64,000 nucleotides of DNA from JBFAPK01 sp040676675 (GTDB lineage: Bacteria; Actinomycetota; Actinomycetes; Mycobacteriales; Micromonosporaceae). The position numbers and the translations under genes were made by a program. Numbering within the stretch: position 1 is the stretch's first letter; each line of letters begins with the position of its first letter. Below are positions 21,133-29,559 of this stretch, piece by piece. Under the pieces are notes generated by a model. It saw only the letters and a list, made by a program, of their open reading frames with translations. It had not been told where the DNA came from and searched no databases. The stretch covers positions 170,513-234,512 of the forward strand of contig NZ_JBFAPK010000006.1 in NCBI RefSeq assembly GCF_040676675.1, given 5' to 3'.

Positions 21133-22986
21133 ATGGGCACCTCCGCACGGCTGAGCGTCGACTTCGGCACCTCGAACACGGTGGCCGTACTGCGCCGGGA
21201 GGACGGCTCCGAGCACCCGCTGCTCCTCGACGCGTCGCCGCTGCTCGCCTCGGCGGTGCTCGCCGCGCCGAACGGGACGCTGCTGACCGGCGCCGACGCC
21301 GAACGCGCCGCGCCCTCGCACCCCGCCGGCTACGAGCCCAACCCGAAGCGGCACGTCGACGACGGGACGCTGTGGCTCGGCGAGCGCGAACTCCCGGTCG
21401 ACGAAATCATCGGCGCGGTGCTGCTCCGGGTGGTCACCGAGGCGCGGCGGGTCGCCGGCGGGTCGGCGGCCGACGGTACCGTGCTGACCCATCCGGCGGC
21501 CTGGGGCCGCGGCCGGCTGGAGGTGCTGGTACGGGCGGCGCGGCGCGCCGGGCTGACCGACCCGCGCCTGGTGCCGGAGCCGGTCGCGGCGGCCGCGTAC
21601 TTCGCCACGGGCGCCCGCCCGGCGCTGCCGACCGGGCACTGCGTGGTCGTCTACGACCTGGGCGCCGGCACCTTCGACGTCAGCGTGGTACGCCGTACGC
21701 CCGGCGGGTTCGAGGTGCTGGCCAGCGACGGGCTGCCCGACGTGGGCGGGCTGGACCTGGACGCCACCGTGGTCGGGCACGCCCGGTCGCTGACCGGTGA
21801 CTCCGGCGCGTGGGAGCGGCTGGACTGGCCGCGCGACGTCGTGGACCAGCGCGCCCGGCATGACCTGTGGCGCGGTGCGCGGTCCGCGAAGGAGCAGCTC
21901 AGCCGGCACGCCAGCGCGCCGCTGCACGTACCGTTGGCCGAGCGGGAGCTGCACCTGACCCGGGACGAGTTCGAGACGGCGGCCCGCCCGTACCTCGACC
22001 GCACCGTCGCGCTGACCCTGGCGACCCTGCGCGCCGCCGGCGTGCCCCGCGAGCGGATCGCGGGACTGTTCCTGGTCGGCGGCGCGAGCCGGATCCCGCT
22101 CGTGGCGACCCTGCTGCAACGCGGTCTCGGCATCCCACCCACCGTCACCGACCAGCCCGAACTGGTGGTGGCCCGGGGCGGCCTGCGCGCGGAAGCGGTC
22201 GCCGCCGCCTCGCCCGCACCAGCCGTTCCCCCGCCGTCCGCCGTTCCGACGCCGTCCGCCGGAGCAGCCCCGGGCGCCGATCCCGCCCCGTCCGCCGGGC
22301 CGGCGTCGGGGCCGCCGGCGTCGGGGCCGGCCGTCGCGCCGCCCGGTCCCGGCTGGGCATCCCCGGTACCCGCATCCGTCCCGGCCCCGCGCGGCGTACC
22401 GTGGCGGCGCCCCTGGCTCTGGCTGGGCGCCGCCGCCCTGGTGCTGCTGCTCGTCGTCGTCAGCGCGGTGGTGGCGTGGCGGGTGGGCGTACTGCCCGGC
22501 GCGGTACCGGATTCGGCCGCCGGCGTGAACTTCAACGCCACCGGCAAGCGGAACGCCAAGCTCTTCGACTCCCGGTCCCTGCTGGAGCTGGCCGCGCCGT
22601 GGCTCAACGACGGGACGTGTGCGAAGAAGCAACCGGATCACGCCGTCGAGGAGGTCGACTGCGACGCCGAGCGGGACCTCTGGCACATCCGCTTCGAGGA
22701 GCGCCAGAGCACCGGGGACCGAAACTTCTTCCGCCCGCAAGCCGACGGGAGCAGCCGCGACGGGTACCAGGGCGGTACCTACACCGCGAGCCACCCGGCG
22801 TCCGGCTTCTACGCCCGCTGGTGCGACCGGGACGGCGACGAGTGCCACACCTACTGGGACGACGACGCCTCGCCCGCGACAGCTGACCTGTACACGTTCA
22901 ACGCCAGGGGAACGGGCGGCGACGCCAGCCTGGTCGCCTACATCAACTGGGTCGGCCGGGTCCACCCCGCCGTCCGCGAGCGCTGA
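21133..22986 (+). CDS. Membrane-anchored Hsp70-like protein
   Basis: 617 residues. Residues 1-350 form a DnaK-type actin-fold ATPase: phosphate loop 1 DFGTSNTVAVL (10-20), phosphate loop 2 YDLGAGTFDVSVV (~175) and adenosine motif VGGASRIPLV (~315). The substrate-binding domain of true DnaK is missing. Instead a Pro/Ala linker (~355-425) leads to a single transmembrane helix (~429-452) and an outside domain of ~165 residues with paired Cys (GTCAKKQ, VDCDAER, WCDRDGDECH). An actinobacterial family of unknown role; a signal-transducing or cell-envelope function is an inference. The start has only a weak ribosome site. Confidence 0.8.
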   Translation: MGTSARLSVDFGTSNTVAVLRREDGSEHPLLLDASPLLASAVLAAPNGTLLTGADAERAAPSHPAGYEPNPKRHVDDGTLWLGERELPVDEIIGAVLLRVVTEARRVAGGSAADGTVLTHPAAWGRGRLEVLVRAARRAGLTDPRLVPEPVAAAAYFATGARPALPTGHCVVVYDLGAGTFDVSVVRRTPGGFEVLASDGLPDVGGLDLDATVVGHARSLTGDSGAWERLDWPRDVVDQRARHDLWRGARSAKEQLSRHASAPLHVPLAERELHLTRDEFETAARPYLDRTVALTLATLRAAGVPRERIAGLFLVGGASRIPLVATLLQRGLGIPPTVTDQPELVVARGGLRAEAVAAASPAPAVPPPSAVPTPSAGAAPGADPAPSAGPASGPPASGPAVAPPGPGWASPVPASVPAPRGVPWRRPWLWLGAAALVLLLVVVSAVVAWRVGVLPGAVPDSAAGVNFNATGKRNAKLFDSRSLLELAAPWLNDGTCAKKQPDHAVEEVDCDAERDLWHIRFEERQSTGDRNFFRPQADGSSRDGYQGGTYTASHPASGFYARWCDRDGDECHTYWDDDASPATADLYTFNARGTGGDASLVAYINWVGRVHPAVRER

Positions 22987-23025
22987 GCCGGTAGCCGGAC
23001 GGACGATCGGCCCGCAGCCGGCGAT

Positions 23026-23649
23026 TCAGCCGGTTTGACCGGCCGCTTCGGCGCGGATGCCGGCGAGGAGCAGGCGCAGGCCGTAGGCGAACTGTTCGGC
23101 GGAGCCGGTGGCGAACAGCTCCTCACCGGCCGCGCCGACGGGCGGGGCGGCGAGCGTCTCGGCCACGTGGCGCCACCGGTCGTCCCGCTCGCCGGCCCGT
23201 ACCGCCATGGCCAGTGCGGCGGCGAGGTAGGCGACCAGCGTCTGCGAGGCGCGGACCACGTCGGCGGGGGAGAGCCCCGCCTCCGCCAGGGCGGCCAGCA
23301 TCGCGGTACCGAGCCGACGACCGTGCTCGCCGAGCGGCGGGCGGGCGGCGATGTGCGCGGCGATGCCGGGATGCGCCAGCGCCGCCGACCGGATCGCCGC
23401 CATCACCGCGCGGAGCCGGGTCTCCCAGTCGGCCTCCGGGTCCGGGCCGGGCGCGTCGGCGAGGGCCAGGTCGGCGACCGCGTCCAGCAGCGCCTGCCGG
23501 TCGGGAAAGTGCCGGTAGAGCGCCATCGGGTCACAGTCGAGTTCGGCGGCGATCCGGCGCATGGTCATCGCCCGGTCGCCCTCGCGGTCACCGACCCGGA
23601 GGGCCGCCGCCGCGATGACGGCCGGTGTCAGTGGCCTCTGCCTGGGCAT
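23026..23649 (-). CDS. TetR-family repressor (probable autoregulator)
   Basis: 207 residues. The TetR helix-turn-helix spans roughly residues 25-55 (MTMRRIAAELDCDPMALYRH), and the C-terminal part resembles the ActII/TetR_C_1 ligand domain. The ATG at 23649 is chosen; ATGs at 23658 and 23661 are possible. It lies 61 bases after the dehydrogenase gene as the third gene of a minus-strand operon. The operon's promoter carries two GTCTAC-N3-GTAGAC palindromes, so it probably represses its own operon in response to a small hydrophobic ligand. Confidence 0.85.
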   Translation of the reverse strand: MPRQRPLTPAVIAAAALRVGDREGDRAMTMRRIAAELDCDPMALYRHFPDRQALLDAVADLALADAPGPDPEADWETRLRAVMAAIRSAALAHPGIAAHIAARPPLGEHGRRLGTAMLAALAEAGLSPADVVRASQTLVAYLAAALAMAVRAGERDDRWRHVAETLAAPPVGAAGEELFATGSAEQFAYGLRLLLAGIRAEAAGQTG

Positions 23650-23710
23650 GCGGCCCATCATGCCCGGTGCGGCCGGAGGCGTCGACGCGGCACTCAGCTC
23701 GTTCTTCGAC

Positions 23711-24679
23711 TCAGGGCACGAGCAGGACCTTGCCCCGGCTCGGCGACCCGTCGGCCAGCCGGTGCGCCTCGGCCGGCTCGTCCAGGGGTACGCGGGCCGC
23801 GAGCCGCGGTTCGAGCGCCCCCGCTCCGACGAGTCCGACGAGGGTCTCCAACGCTGTCCGGACCCGTTCGGGGTGGCGGCGCGCGGCACGGCTGAGCCGG
23901 TAGAAGGCGGCCCGGCGGCCGCCCGGCAGGGTGTTCCAGAGCCGCAGTCGGGCCAGGTCGACGGGGGGTCGGGCGGTGGCCGACAGGAAACCGTAGGAGA
24001 CCAGCCGTCCGCCCCGGCGCAGGGCGCGCCAGGAGGCGCCGAGCGTCGCGCCGCCGACCATGTCGAACACCACGTCGACCCGGGGCAGCACCGGCTGGTC
24101 GCGGTCCACCGGCTCGGCGCCGTACGACCGGACCAGCGCGTGGTCCCGGGCGGCGGCGACTCCGTACAGTTCGACGCCGTGCCGGCGGCCGAGCGCCAGC
24201 AGGGCGGTACCGACCCCGCCCGTGGCGCCGTGCACGAGCACGCGCTCGCCGGAGCGGGCCCGGGCCACCCGGTGCAGCAGCTCGTGGGCGGTGAGATGGG
24301 TGAGCGGGAGGCAGGCGGCGACGTACTCGGAGACGCCGTCGGGCAGCTCCACCGGGGCGTCGGCCGGTACGCAGACGTGGCTGGCGTGGCCGCCGGTCAG
24401 GGTCAGCGCCGTGACCCGGCGGCCGTACCACCGGGCGGGGACGTGCGGTCCGACCGCGTCGACGACGCCGGTGGCGTCCCATCCGGGGGTGAACGGCGGA
24501 ACCGGCGTCCGCCCGGGATAGCGGCCGGCGCGCATCAGCAGGTCGGCGCGGGCGACACCGGCGGCGGTGACCCGGATCCGGAGCTGGCCGGGGCCGGGTT
24601 CGGGGGCCTCGTCGGTCACCACCCGGAGCACGTCGGTGCCGCCGGTACCGGTGACGACGACGCGCCGGCGGCGGGTCAC
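23711..24679 (-). CDS. Zinc-type alcohol dehydrogenase / quinone oxidoreductase (MDR)
   Basis: 322 residues. The GTG at 24679 overlaps the stop of the upstream membrane-protein gene (GTGA), implying translational coupling. MDR features are the GroES-like domain (VTAAGVARADLLMRAGRYP, PFTPGWDATGVVDAVG) and the NAD(P)-binding Rossmann motif VHGATGGVGTALL. The catalytic-zinc Cys/His set of classical alcohol dehydrogenases is absent, which fits the NADPH quinone oxidoreductase branch. Control by the co-encoded TetR suggests handling of a quinone or reactive carbonyl. Confidence 0.85.
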   Translation of the reverse strand: MTRRRRVVVTGTGGTDVLRVVTDEAPEPGPGQLRIRVTAAGVARADLLMRAGRYPGRTPVPPFTPGWDATGVVDAVGPHVPARWYGRRVTALTLTGGHASHVCVPADAPVELPDGVSEYVAACLPLTHLTAHELLHRVARARSGERVLVHGATGGVGTALLALGRRHGVELYGVAAARDHALVRSYGAEPVDRDQPVLPRVDVVFDMVGGATLGASWRALRRGGRLVSYGFLSATARPPVDLARLRLWNTLPGGRRAAFYRLSRAARRHPERVRTALETLVGLVGAGALEPRLAARVPLDEPAEAHRLADGSPSRGKVLLVP

Positions 24680-25008
24680 GCCGGCCCCGCGGCCCGGTCC
24701 CGGACGAGCGCCGCCACCAGCACCACCGAGCCGATCGCGCTCACCAGGGTGATGACGCCGAGCCGCCCGTCGACGGCGTAGGAGGCGGTGGCGGTGACGA
24801 AGACGCCGGCCGTGAAGGAGTAGGCGGCCACCAGCGCGGGCACGGCGTGCCGGCCGGGCAGGGCGGCGGCGGCGACCAGCGCCGCGCAGAGGATCAGGTC
24901 GGGGACCAGGAAGAGGTTGTCGGCCCGCCAGGCGTCCTGGACGAAGAGGAAACCGAAGGTACCGAGACTGATCAGTACGGCGGCGATACGCGCGACCCGG
25001 AGCGTCAT
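24676..25008 (-). CDS. Small four-helix membrane protein
   Basis: 110 residues with four hydrophobic stretches (VARIAAVLISLGTFGFLFV, LFLVPDLILCAALVAAAAL, VPALVAAYSFTAGVFVTATA, LGVITLVSAIGSVVLVAAL) and short polar loops, DoxX- or DUF-like in size. First gene of the TetR-regulated operon. The start codon directly abuts an operator palindrome, so the mRNA may be leaderless. Function unknown. Confidence 0.75.
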   Translation of the reverse strand: MTLRVARIAAVLISLGTFGFLFVQDAWRADNLFLVPDLILCAALVAAAALPGRHAVPALVAAYSFTAGVFVTATASYAVDGRLGVITLVSAIGSVVLVAALVRDRAAGPA

Positions 25009-25054
25009 GTCTACACAGTAGACATAGTCGCACGGCGTTGTCTACGCCGTAGAC
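25009..25054 (-). promoter_or_regulatory. Double operator GTCTAC-N3-GTAGAC
   Basis: Two perfect 15-base palindromes, GTCTACACAGTAGAC (25009-25023) and GTCTACGCCGTAGAC (25040-25054), have centres 31 bases (three helical turns) apart. The first touches the start codon of the operon's first gene. Size and symmetry fit TetR-family operators, and the TetR gene at the operon end is the obvious ligand. Confidence 0.75.
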
Positions 25055-25072
25055 TTCCGCCGCCGTGCTCCG

Positions 25073-25131
25073 CGATCTAGGGCAAATCCCCCGTTATTTG
25101 ATCTCCAATCACGCGGATTTGCCCTAGATCG
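25073..25131. repeat. Inverted-repeat family B, copy 2 (opposite orientation)
   Basis: The arms CGATCTAGGGCAAATC (25073-25088) and exact complement (25116-25131) flank a 27-base loop. Its reverse complement matches the loop core of copy 1 (CGTGATTGGAGATCAA), so this copy is inverted relative to 16752-16813. It lies between two divergent genes, where a terminator role is unlikely. Confidence 0.9.
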
Positions 25132-25162
25132 ACGGCGCCGCTGGGTTCGGTACGCTCCCGGC

Positions 25163-25600
25163 ATGTTCCGTGCGGCCCGGTCCGGCGACTTCGAGCAGAT
25201 CCTCCGCCTGTACCGGCAACTACACCCCGACGATCCGGTCCTGGCGGACGGATCCGATGCGGCGGCCTTCCAGCGGATCCTGGATTCTCCGGCGCTGCAT
25301 CTCTTCGTGCTCGAACGGGACGGGGCGATCGTCGCCACCACGTACCTGAACGTGATCCCCAACATCACCCGATCGGCCTCGCCCTACGCCGTCATCGAGA
25401 ACGTCGTCGTCGACGAGTCGCGCCGAGGGGAGGGTCTGGGCAAGGAGATCATGGCCGGCACGCTCCAGGCCGCCTGGGACGCGGGCTGTTACAAGGCGAT
25501 GCTGATGACGGGCTCGCGCAGGCCGGCCACCCACGCCTTCTACCGGGCCTGCGGGTTCTCCGCCGACGTGAAGACGGCGTACCTGGCTCGACCATCGTGA
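25163..25600 (+). CDS. GNAT-family N-acetyltransferase
   Basis: 145 residues covering a complete single GNAT domain. The N-terminal FRAARSGDFEQILRLYRQL pattern is typical. VIENVVVDESRRGEGLGKEI (about residues 76-95) is the acetyl-CoA pyrophosphate-binding segment, and the C-terminal HAFYRACGF is also present. The substrate is unknown. Stands alone. Confidence 0.88.
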   Translation: MFRAARSGDFEQILRLYRQLHPDDPVLADGSDAAAFQRILDSPALHLFVLERDGAIVATTYLNVIPNITRSASPYAVIENVVVDESRRGEGLGKEIMAGTLQAAWDAGCYKAMLMTGSRRPATHAFYRACGFSADVKTAYLARPS

Positions 25601-25711
25601 CCCGGCGCGTCGGCGGGCGCGACCACGGCGGCTGACCGTCGTCATCGGACGCCATCCGGGCCGGGCGATCCTCACGTCGCGAGGACACGCCCGACGTCCG
25701 GAGGCGTTGTC

Positions 25712-27892
25712 TCAGGGTTGCCGCGTGAGTGTCAGCTGTCCGAGTTCCTGGGTGCATCGGGTGAGCGCGACGTAGAGGCCGTTCCAGCCGCGCGGTTCGG
25801 CGGCGATGCCCTGGGGGTCGACGAGTAGCGTCGCGTCCCATTCCAATCCCTTGGACTGGGTCGCGGTGAGCACCGGTACGTCGCCCAGCACGGCTTGGAG
25901 TCCGGCGATGCGGCCGGCGGGGGCGATGACGCCGACCGTGCCACCCTGCCACCGTTGCCGCAGCTGTCGCACGGTTCGGGCGGCGGCTTCGGCAAGCTCG
26001 GCGGGCGTGATCGTGAGTTCCCAGGGGGCGATGCCGGAGGAACGTACCGCCCGTGGCGGCGTGTTGCGGCTGCCAGCCCTCTGCAGGACCGGTTCGGTGA
26101 GGTCCATGACCTCGCGCGGGGTCCGGTAGCAGATGGTGAGTTCCGCGGCGGTCCAGCGGTCCCCGAAAGCGGCCCGCACCGCCTGCGCCCAGCTGGTGTG
26201 CCGGTGCGCCGCCTCCGCCTGGTCGATGTCGCCGACGGCGGTGATGGAGCGACTGGGACAGCGCCGGAGGACCATGTGCCACTGCATCTCGGACAGCTCC
26301 TGCGCCTCGTCGACGACGACGTGGCCGTACACCCAGCCGCGCTGCCGGCGGGCGCGGTCGGCGACGAACTCGCCCTGTGGTTGCGGGGCGCCGACCTCGC
26401 CCAGCAGGTCGGCGAGGGCGTCGAGCAGGGGTACGTCGCTGGACGCCCACGGGGCGGGCTCGGCCGCGACGGCGGCGATCTCCTGCGGGGACAGCTGCGG
26501 GGCGAACCGGGCCAGCAGGGTGCGGTCGGTCAGGAAATCCCTCAGCAGGGTCTCGGCGTCGAGGGTGGGCCACCATGCCTCGACGAACCGGGCGATGGTG
26601 GCGTTCTCGGCGATACGCTGACGGAGGTCTTCGATCTCTTCGTCGGAGAGCAGTCCGTCGATGTCGATGCCGGTGGGTGCCCTGCCGGGCTGGTGGTCCT
26701 GCCCCATGCTCCGGTCGACGCGGGCGAGGATGTCCTCGAAGCCCTCCTCCATCTTGTCCATCAGCGCCTCGCGCTGCTCGACGACGGCTTCGGCAAGGAG
26801 GTGGTGCAGCTGCTCGGCGAAGACCGCGCGGGCGCGGTGGTACGGACGTCCCCGCACCGCCGAGGCGAGTGCCTCCGCCACCGTTGCGGCGGTGATGACG
26901 TGGAACTCGCCCTCCCAGCGCAGCTTCAGCTCGCGGGGCCGGGGGAGCAGCGACGTGACGTAGTTTTCGAGCGCGGGTTGCCAGAGGGCGCGGCCCTTGA
27001 TTTCGGCGAGCAGCCGGCTCTCGTCGCGGCCCACGCGGATCTCGGGTAGCAGAGTGTCGCAGGTCGCCGAGACGACGGCGGTCTCACCGAGCGCGGGCAG
27101 CACCTGGGCGATGTACTGGAGGAACCGCGGCGAGGGGCCGAGGACCAGGACCGCTTGCTCGGCCATCTTGGGGTGGGCGAACAGCAGGTAGGCGACGCGG
27201 TGCAGGGCGACCACGGTCTTGCCGGTGCCGGGACCGCCCTGAACGATCAGCGGGCCGGTCGCCTCGGCCCGGATGATGTCGTCCTGTTCGCGTTGCAGCG
27301 TGGAGATCGCCGTCGACATGCGGCCGGTACGACGCTGGTCGAGGGCGGCCAGCAGGGCGCCCTCACCGACGAGCTCCGCCGTCATGGTGCCGTCCAGTGG
27401 TTCGTCGTCCACGCCGACGACGGTCGATCCCGTCGTGCGTATATGACGGCGCCGCGCCTGACCCTGTGGGTCGACAGCCGTCGCCGTGTAGAACGGCCGA
27501 GCCGCGGGGGCGCGCCAGTCCACCAGCAGCGGCTCACTGTCCTCGCCGTCGTCGCGGAGACCGACCCGGCCGATGTGTCGCACGCTGCCGTCAAGGCCGT
27601 CGAGGCGGCCGAAGACCAGCCCCTCCCGCGCTCGCCGTAGCTCCTCGTACTGCTGGCGGAGCATGCGCTGCCGGGACCGCTCCAACGCGTCCAGGGCGTC
27701 CGACGAGAGCTCGGCCTGGAGGTGGTCGACCAGCCTGTCGCGCCGGGCCGTGGCCAGGTCGAGGAAGTCCTGTTCCTCGGCGACCGCGGATCGGCGCGCG
27801 ACGTCCTCTGCGGTGGGGGTCGGCGGTTCGCCGTTTGGTGCTGCTTGGCTGATGTCGGCGGTGCCGTTGTTCGGGGCAGAATTCCGGCGCAT
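25712..27892 (-). CDS. HelD/HelR-like RNA-polymerase-associated UvrD-type ATPase
   Basis: 726 residues. The ATG at 27892 is chosen for AAGGA 7 bases upstream. An N-terminal helical region (about 25-110, coiled-coil, LERSRQRMLRQQYEELRRA) is followed by split superfamily-1 helicase domains: Walker A GGPGTGKTVVALHRVAYLL (~218), Walker B VVVDEAQELS (~522) and C-terminal ATQSKGLEWDATLLVD. This is the class II HelD architecture of actinobacteria, which pries stalled or rifamycin-bound RNA polymerase off DNA. Some members confer rifamycin tolerance. No rifamycin-associated element could be recognised upstream. Confidence 0.85.
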   Translation of the reverse strand: MRRNSAPNNGTADISQAAPNGEPPTPTAEDVARRSAVAEEQDFLDLATARRDRLVDHLQAELSSDALDALERSRQRMLRQQYEELRRAREGLVFGRLDGLDGSVRHIGRVGLRDDGEDSEPLLVDWRAPAARPFYTATAVDPQGQARRRHIRTTGSTVVGVDDEPLDGTMTAELVGEGALLAALDQRRTGRMSTAISTLQREQDDIIRAEATGPLIVQGGPGTGKTVVALHRVAYLLFAHPKMAEQAVLVLGPSPRFLQYIAQVLPALGETAVVSATCDTLLPEIRVGRDESRLLAEIKGRALWQPALENYVTSLLPRPRELKLRWEGEFHVITAATVAEALASAVRGRPYHRARAVFAEQLHHLLAEAVVEQREALMDKMEEGFEDILARVDRSMGQDHQPGRAPTGIDIDGLLSDEEIEDLRQRIAENATIARFVEAWWPTLDAETLLRDFLTDRTLLARFAPQLSPQEIAAVAAEPAPWASSDVPLLDALADLLGEVGAPQPQGEFVADRARRQRGWVYGHVVVDEAQELSEMQWHMVLRRCPSRSITAVGDIDQAEAAHRHTSWAQAVRAAFGDRWTAAELTICYRTPREVMDLTEPVLQRAGSRNTPPRAVRSSGIAPWELTITPAELAEAAARTVRQLRQRWQGGTVGVIAPAGRIAGLQAVLGDVPVLTATQSKGLEWDATLLVDPQGIAAEPRGWNGLYVALTRCTQELGQLTLTRQP

Positions 27893-28465
27893 TCGCAAAT
27901 CCTTGCACTGGTGTCCCTCGGCCCCGATGGGCCGCAGCGTGTGGCGGCGGCAAGCATAGGGCGGGTTTCTCCGCGTCGACAAGGAACTCCGCCCGCCGAG
28001 ATGGGAATCTCAGTGCCTTGCGGATTCGGGTCGCATGTGGCCTCACTCAATCTTGATTTGTTATTGACAGTCGGTCCCCGGTCTGATCTGACCGCCCACG
28101 GCGGCACGGCTCGCGGGCGCCACCCGATCCCGGTGAGAGCGGCCATGGCGAGGGTGTCGAACGGCGGCTGCCGTACCAGGGCTCGATCTGTTACCCGGCC
28201 GTCGAGCGTGAACCTCTCTATCTTTAGACACCAATCAGAAACAAGTCGATGACGGGCGGGCTTGATCGTGACTCCCACGCTCCCGGCTATTCCGCATCGT
28301 TCGTCCCGCCTTCACCGGTATCGGCGCGTTGTAGCCGTTCCCGCAAGCCAGGTGCTATTAGGGTCGATGCGTGTCCCTCCACTTCGGCCGGTCGGCGGGA
28401 CTCCGACTCCGGTATCGACGTGGGTTTGTGGCGGCGTGAGGATTTGATCTAAGAATTGAGGAGGA
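27893..28465. promoter_or_regulatory. Divergent promoter region of the helD-like and XRE genes
   Basis: A 573-base gap. On the minus strand, TTGTCG (27977-27982) and TATGCT (27953-27958) are spaced 18 bases and suit sigma-70 transcription of the helicase gene about 60 bases downstream. On the plus strand, a perfect TTGACA (28064-28069) lacks a good -10, while an extended -10, TGCTATTAG (28353-28361), lies about 100 bases before the XRE gene. The middle (28220-28260) is relatively AT-rich. No gene is supported here. Confidence 0.4.
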
Positions 28466-29290
28466 GTGATGAACGAAACGCAACTCTCCACCGATGCGTT
28501 CATCGTCGCGGAGATCAAGCGGGCCCGCCTCGCGGCCGGGCTGACCCAGGAGGAGTTCGGCAAGCGCGCCAACTTCTCGAACTCCCACGTGAGCGCGGTC
28601 GAGATCGGCACCCGGGCGTTGCGGATGGACTTCATCCGGGGCGCGGACCGGGCGCTGAACACCGGCGGGCTCTTCGAGCGGTTGGCCGTCCGGCTGCGGG
28701 CGGTCGAGGCGTCCCCGGCCTGGTTCCGGGACTGGATGCTCGCCGAGGCCGAGGCGATCGCGCTGCGCTCGTACGAGAACGTCGTCCTGCCCGGGCTGCT
28801 CCAGACCGAGGCGTACGCCCGCGCGGTCTTCGCCGCCGGCGGCCTGCTCCCGCCGGAAGAGGTGGAGCGGCGGGTGGCGGCCCGGCTGGAGCGGCAGGCG
28901 CTGCTCACCCGGGAGAAGCCGCCCACCTTCGTCGCGGTGGTGGACGAGGCGCTGCTGCACCGCCCGGTCGGCGGGCCCGAGGTGATGGCCGAACAGCTGC
29001 GACACCTGGTCCGCCTCTGCACCGAACTGCCGCACGTCACGCTGCACGTCGTGCCGGCCACCGTCGGCGCGTACGCTGGCCTGAGCGGTCCCTTCGTCGT
29101 CGCCACCCTGCCCGGCGGTGAGGACGTCGTCTATCTCGACAACCAACTGCGGGGTCAGATGGTGGGCGACCGGGCGGGGTTGTTCTGGGTCCGCAAGGCG
29201 TGGGACTCCATCCTGGGCGAGGCGTTGTCGGCCCAGCGGTCCATCGAGCTGATCTCGGAGGTGGCGGAGAAGTGGGAGAGCGACAGCTGA
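28466..29290 (+). CDS. Helix-turn-helix regulator with DUF5753 (WhiJ-like)
   Basis: 274 residues; GAGGAGG precedes the ATG. The N-terminal XRE helix-turn-helix (RLAAGLTQEEFGKRANFSNS, ~17-40) is followed by the DUF5753 domain (~95-270) with its typical YENVVLPGLLQTEAYARAV and VDEALLHRPVGG. This large actinomycete family includes WhiJ of Streptomyces. It usually works with a small DUF397 partner, which here overlaps its 3' end by 19 bases. Confidence 0.92.
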   Translation: MMNETQLSTDAFIVAEIKRARLAAGLTQEEFGKRANFSNSHVSAVEIGTRALRMDFIRGADRALNTGGLFERLAVRLRAVEASPAWFRDWMLAEAEAIALRSYENVVLPGLLQTEAYARAVFAAGGLLPPEEVERRVAARLERQALLTREKPPTFVAVVDEALLHRPVGGPEVMAEQLRHLVRLCTELPHVTLHVVPATVGAYAGLSGPFVVATLPGGEDVVYLDNQLRGQMVGDRAGLFWVRKAWDSILGEALSAQRSIELISEVAEKWESDS

Positions 29291-29475
29291 CCGGCGCGCG
29301 GTGGCACAAGAGCAGCCGGAGCAGCCAGAACGGCGGCAACTGCGTCGAGGTGGCGGAGAACCTGCCGGGCGTGGTGCTGGTGCGGGACAGCAAGGATCGC
29401 GACGGCGGGGTGCTGGCATTCACCCCGAACGCCTGGCGTGCCTTCGTCGGCGCGATCGCCGGCCGCCCGGCCTGA
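29272..29475 (+). CDS. DUF397 (BldB-associated) small protein
   Basis: 67 residues with the family core WHKSSRSSQNGGNCVEV and VLVRDSKDRDGGVLAFTP. The GTG at 29272 lies within the DUF5753 regulator gene, with GGAG about 4-8 bases before it. It is shorter than many entries but covers the whole domain. DUF397 proteins pair with WhiJ-like regulators and have been described as a toxin-antitoxin-like control pair; which role applies here is not shown. Confidence 0.88.
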   Translation: MGERQLTGARWHKSSRSSQNGGNCVEVAENLPGVVLVRDSKDRDGGVLAFTPNAWRAFVGAIAGRPA

Positions 29476-29516
29476 TTTTCCCGCCGCGAGCGGACCGCCT
29501 CGACGCGACCGGGGCG

Positions 29517-29549
29517 CCGAGGGCCAGACGGCCTGCGCCTGGCCCTCGG
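29517..29549. terminator. Hairpin between convergent genes
   Basis: CCGAGGGCCAG (29517-29527) and CTGGCCCTCGG (29539-29549) form a perfect 11-bp stem with an 11-base loop. It sits midway between the DUF397 stop and the stop of the minus-strand inhibitor gene. With no T-tract, it is most likely a bidirectional GC-rich terminator. Confidence 0.65.
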
Positions 29550-29559
29550 GCGACGTCTG

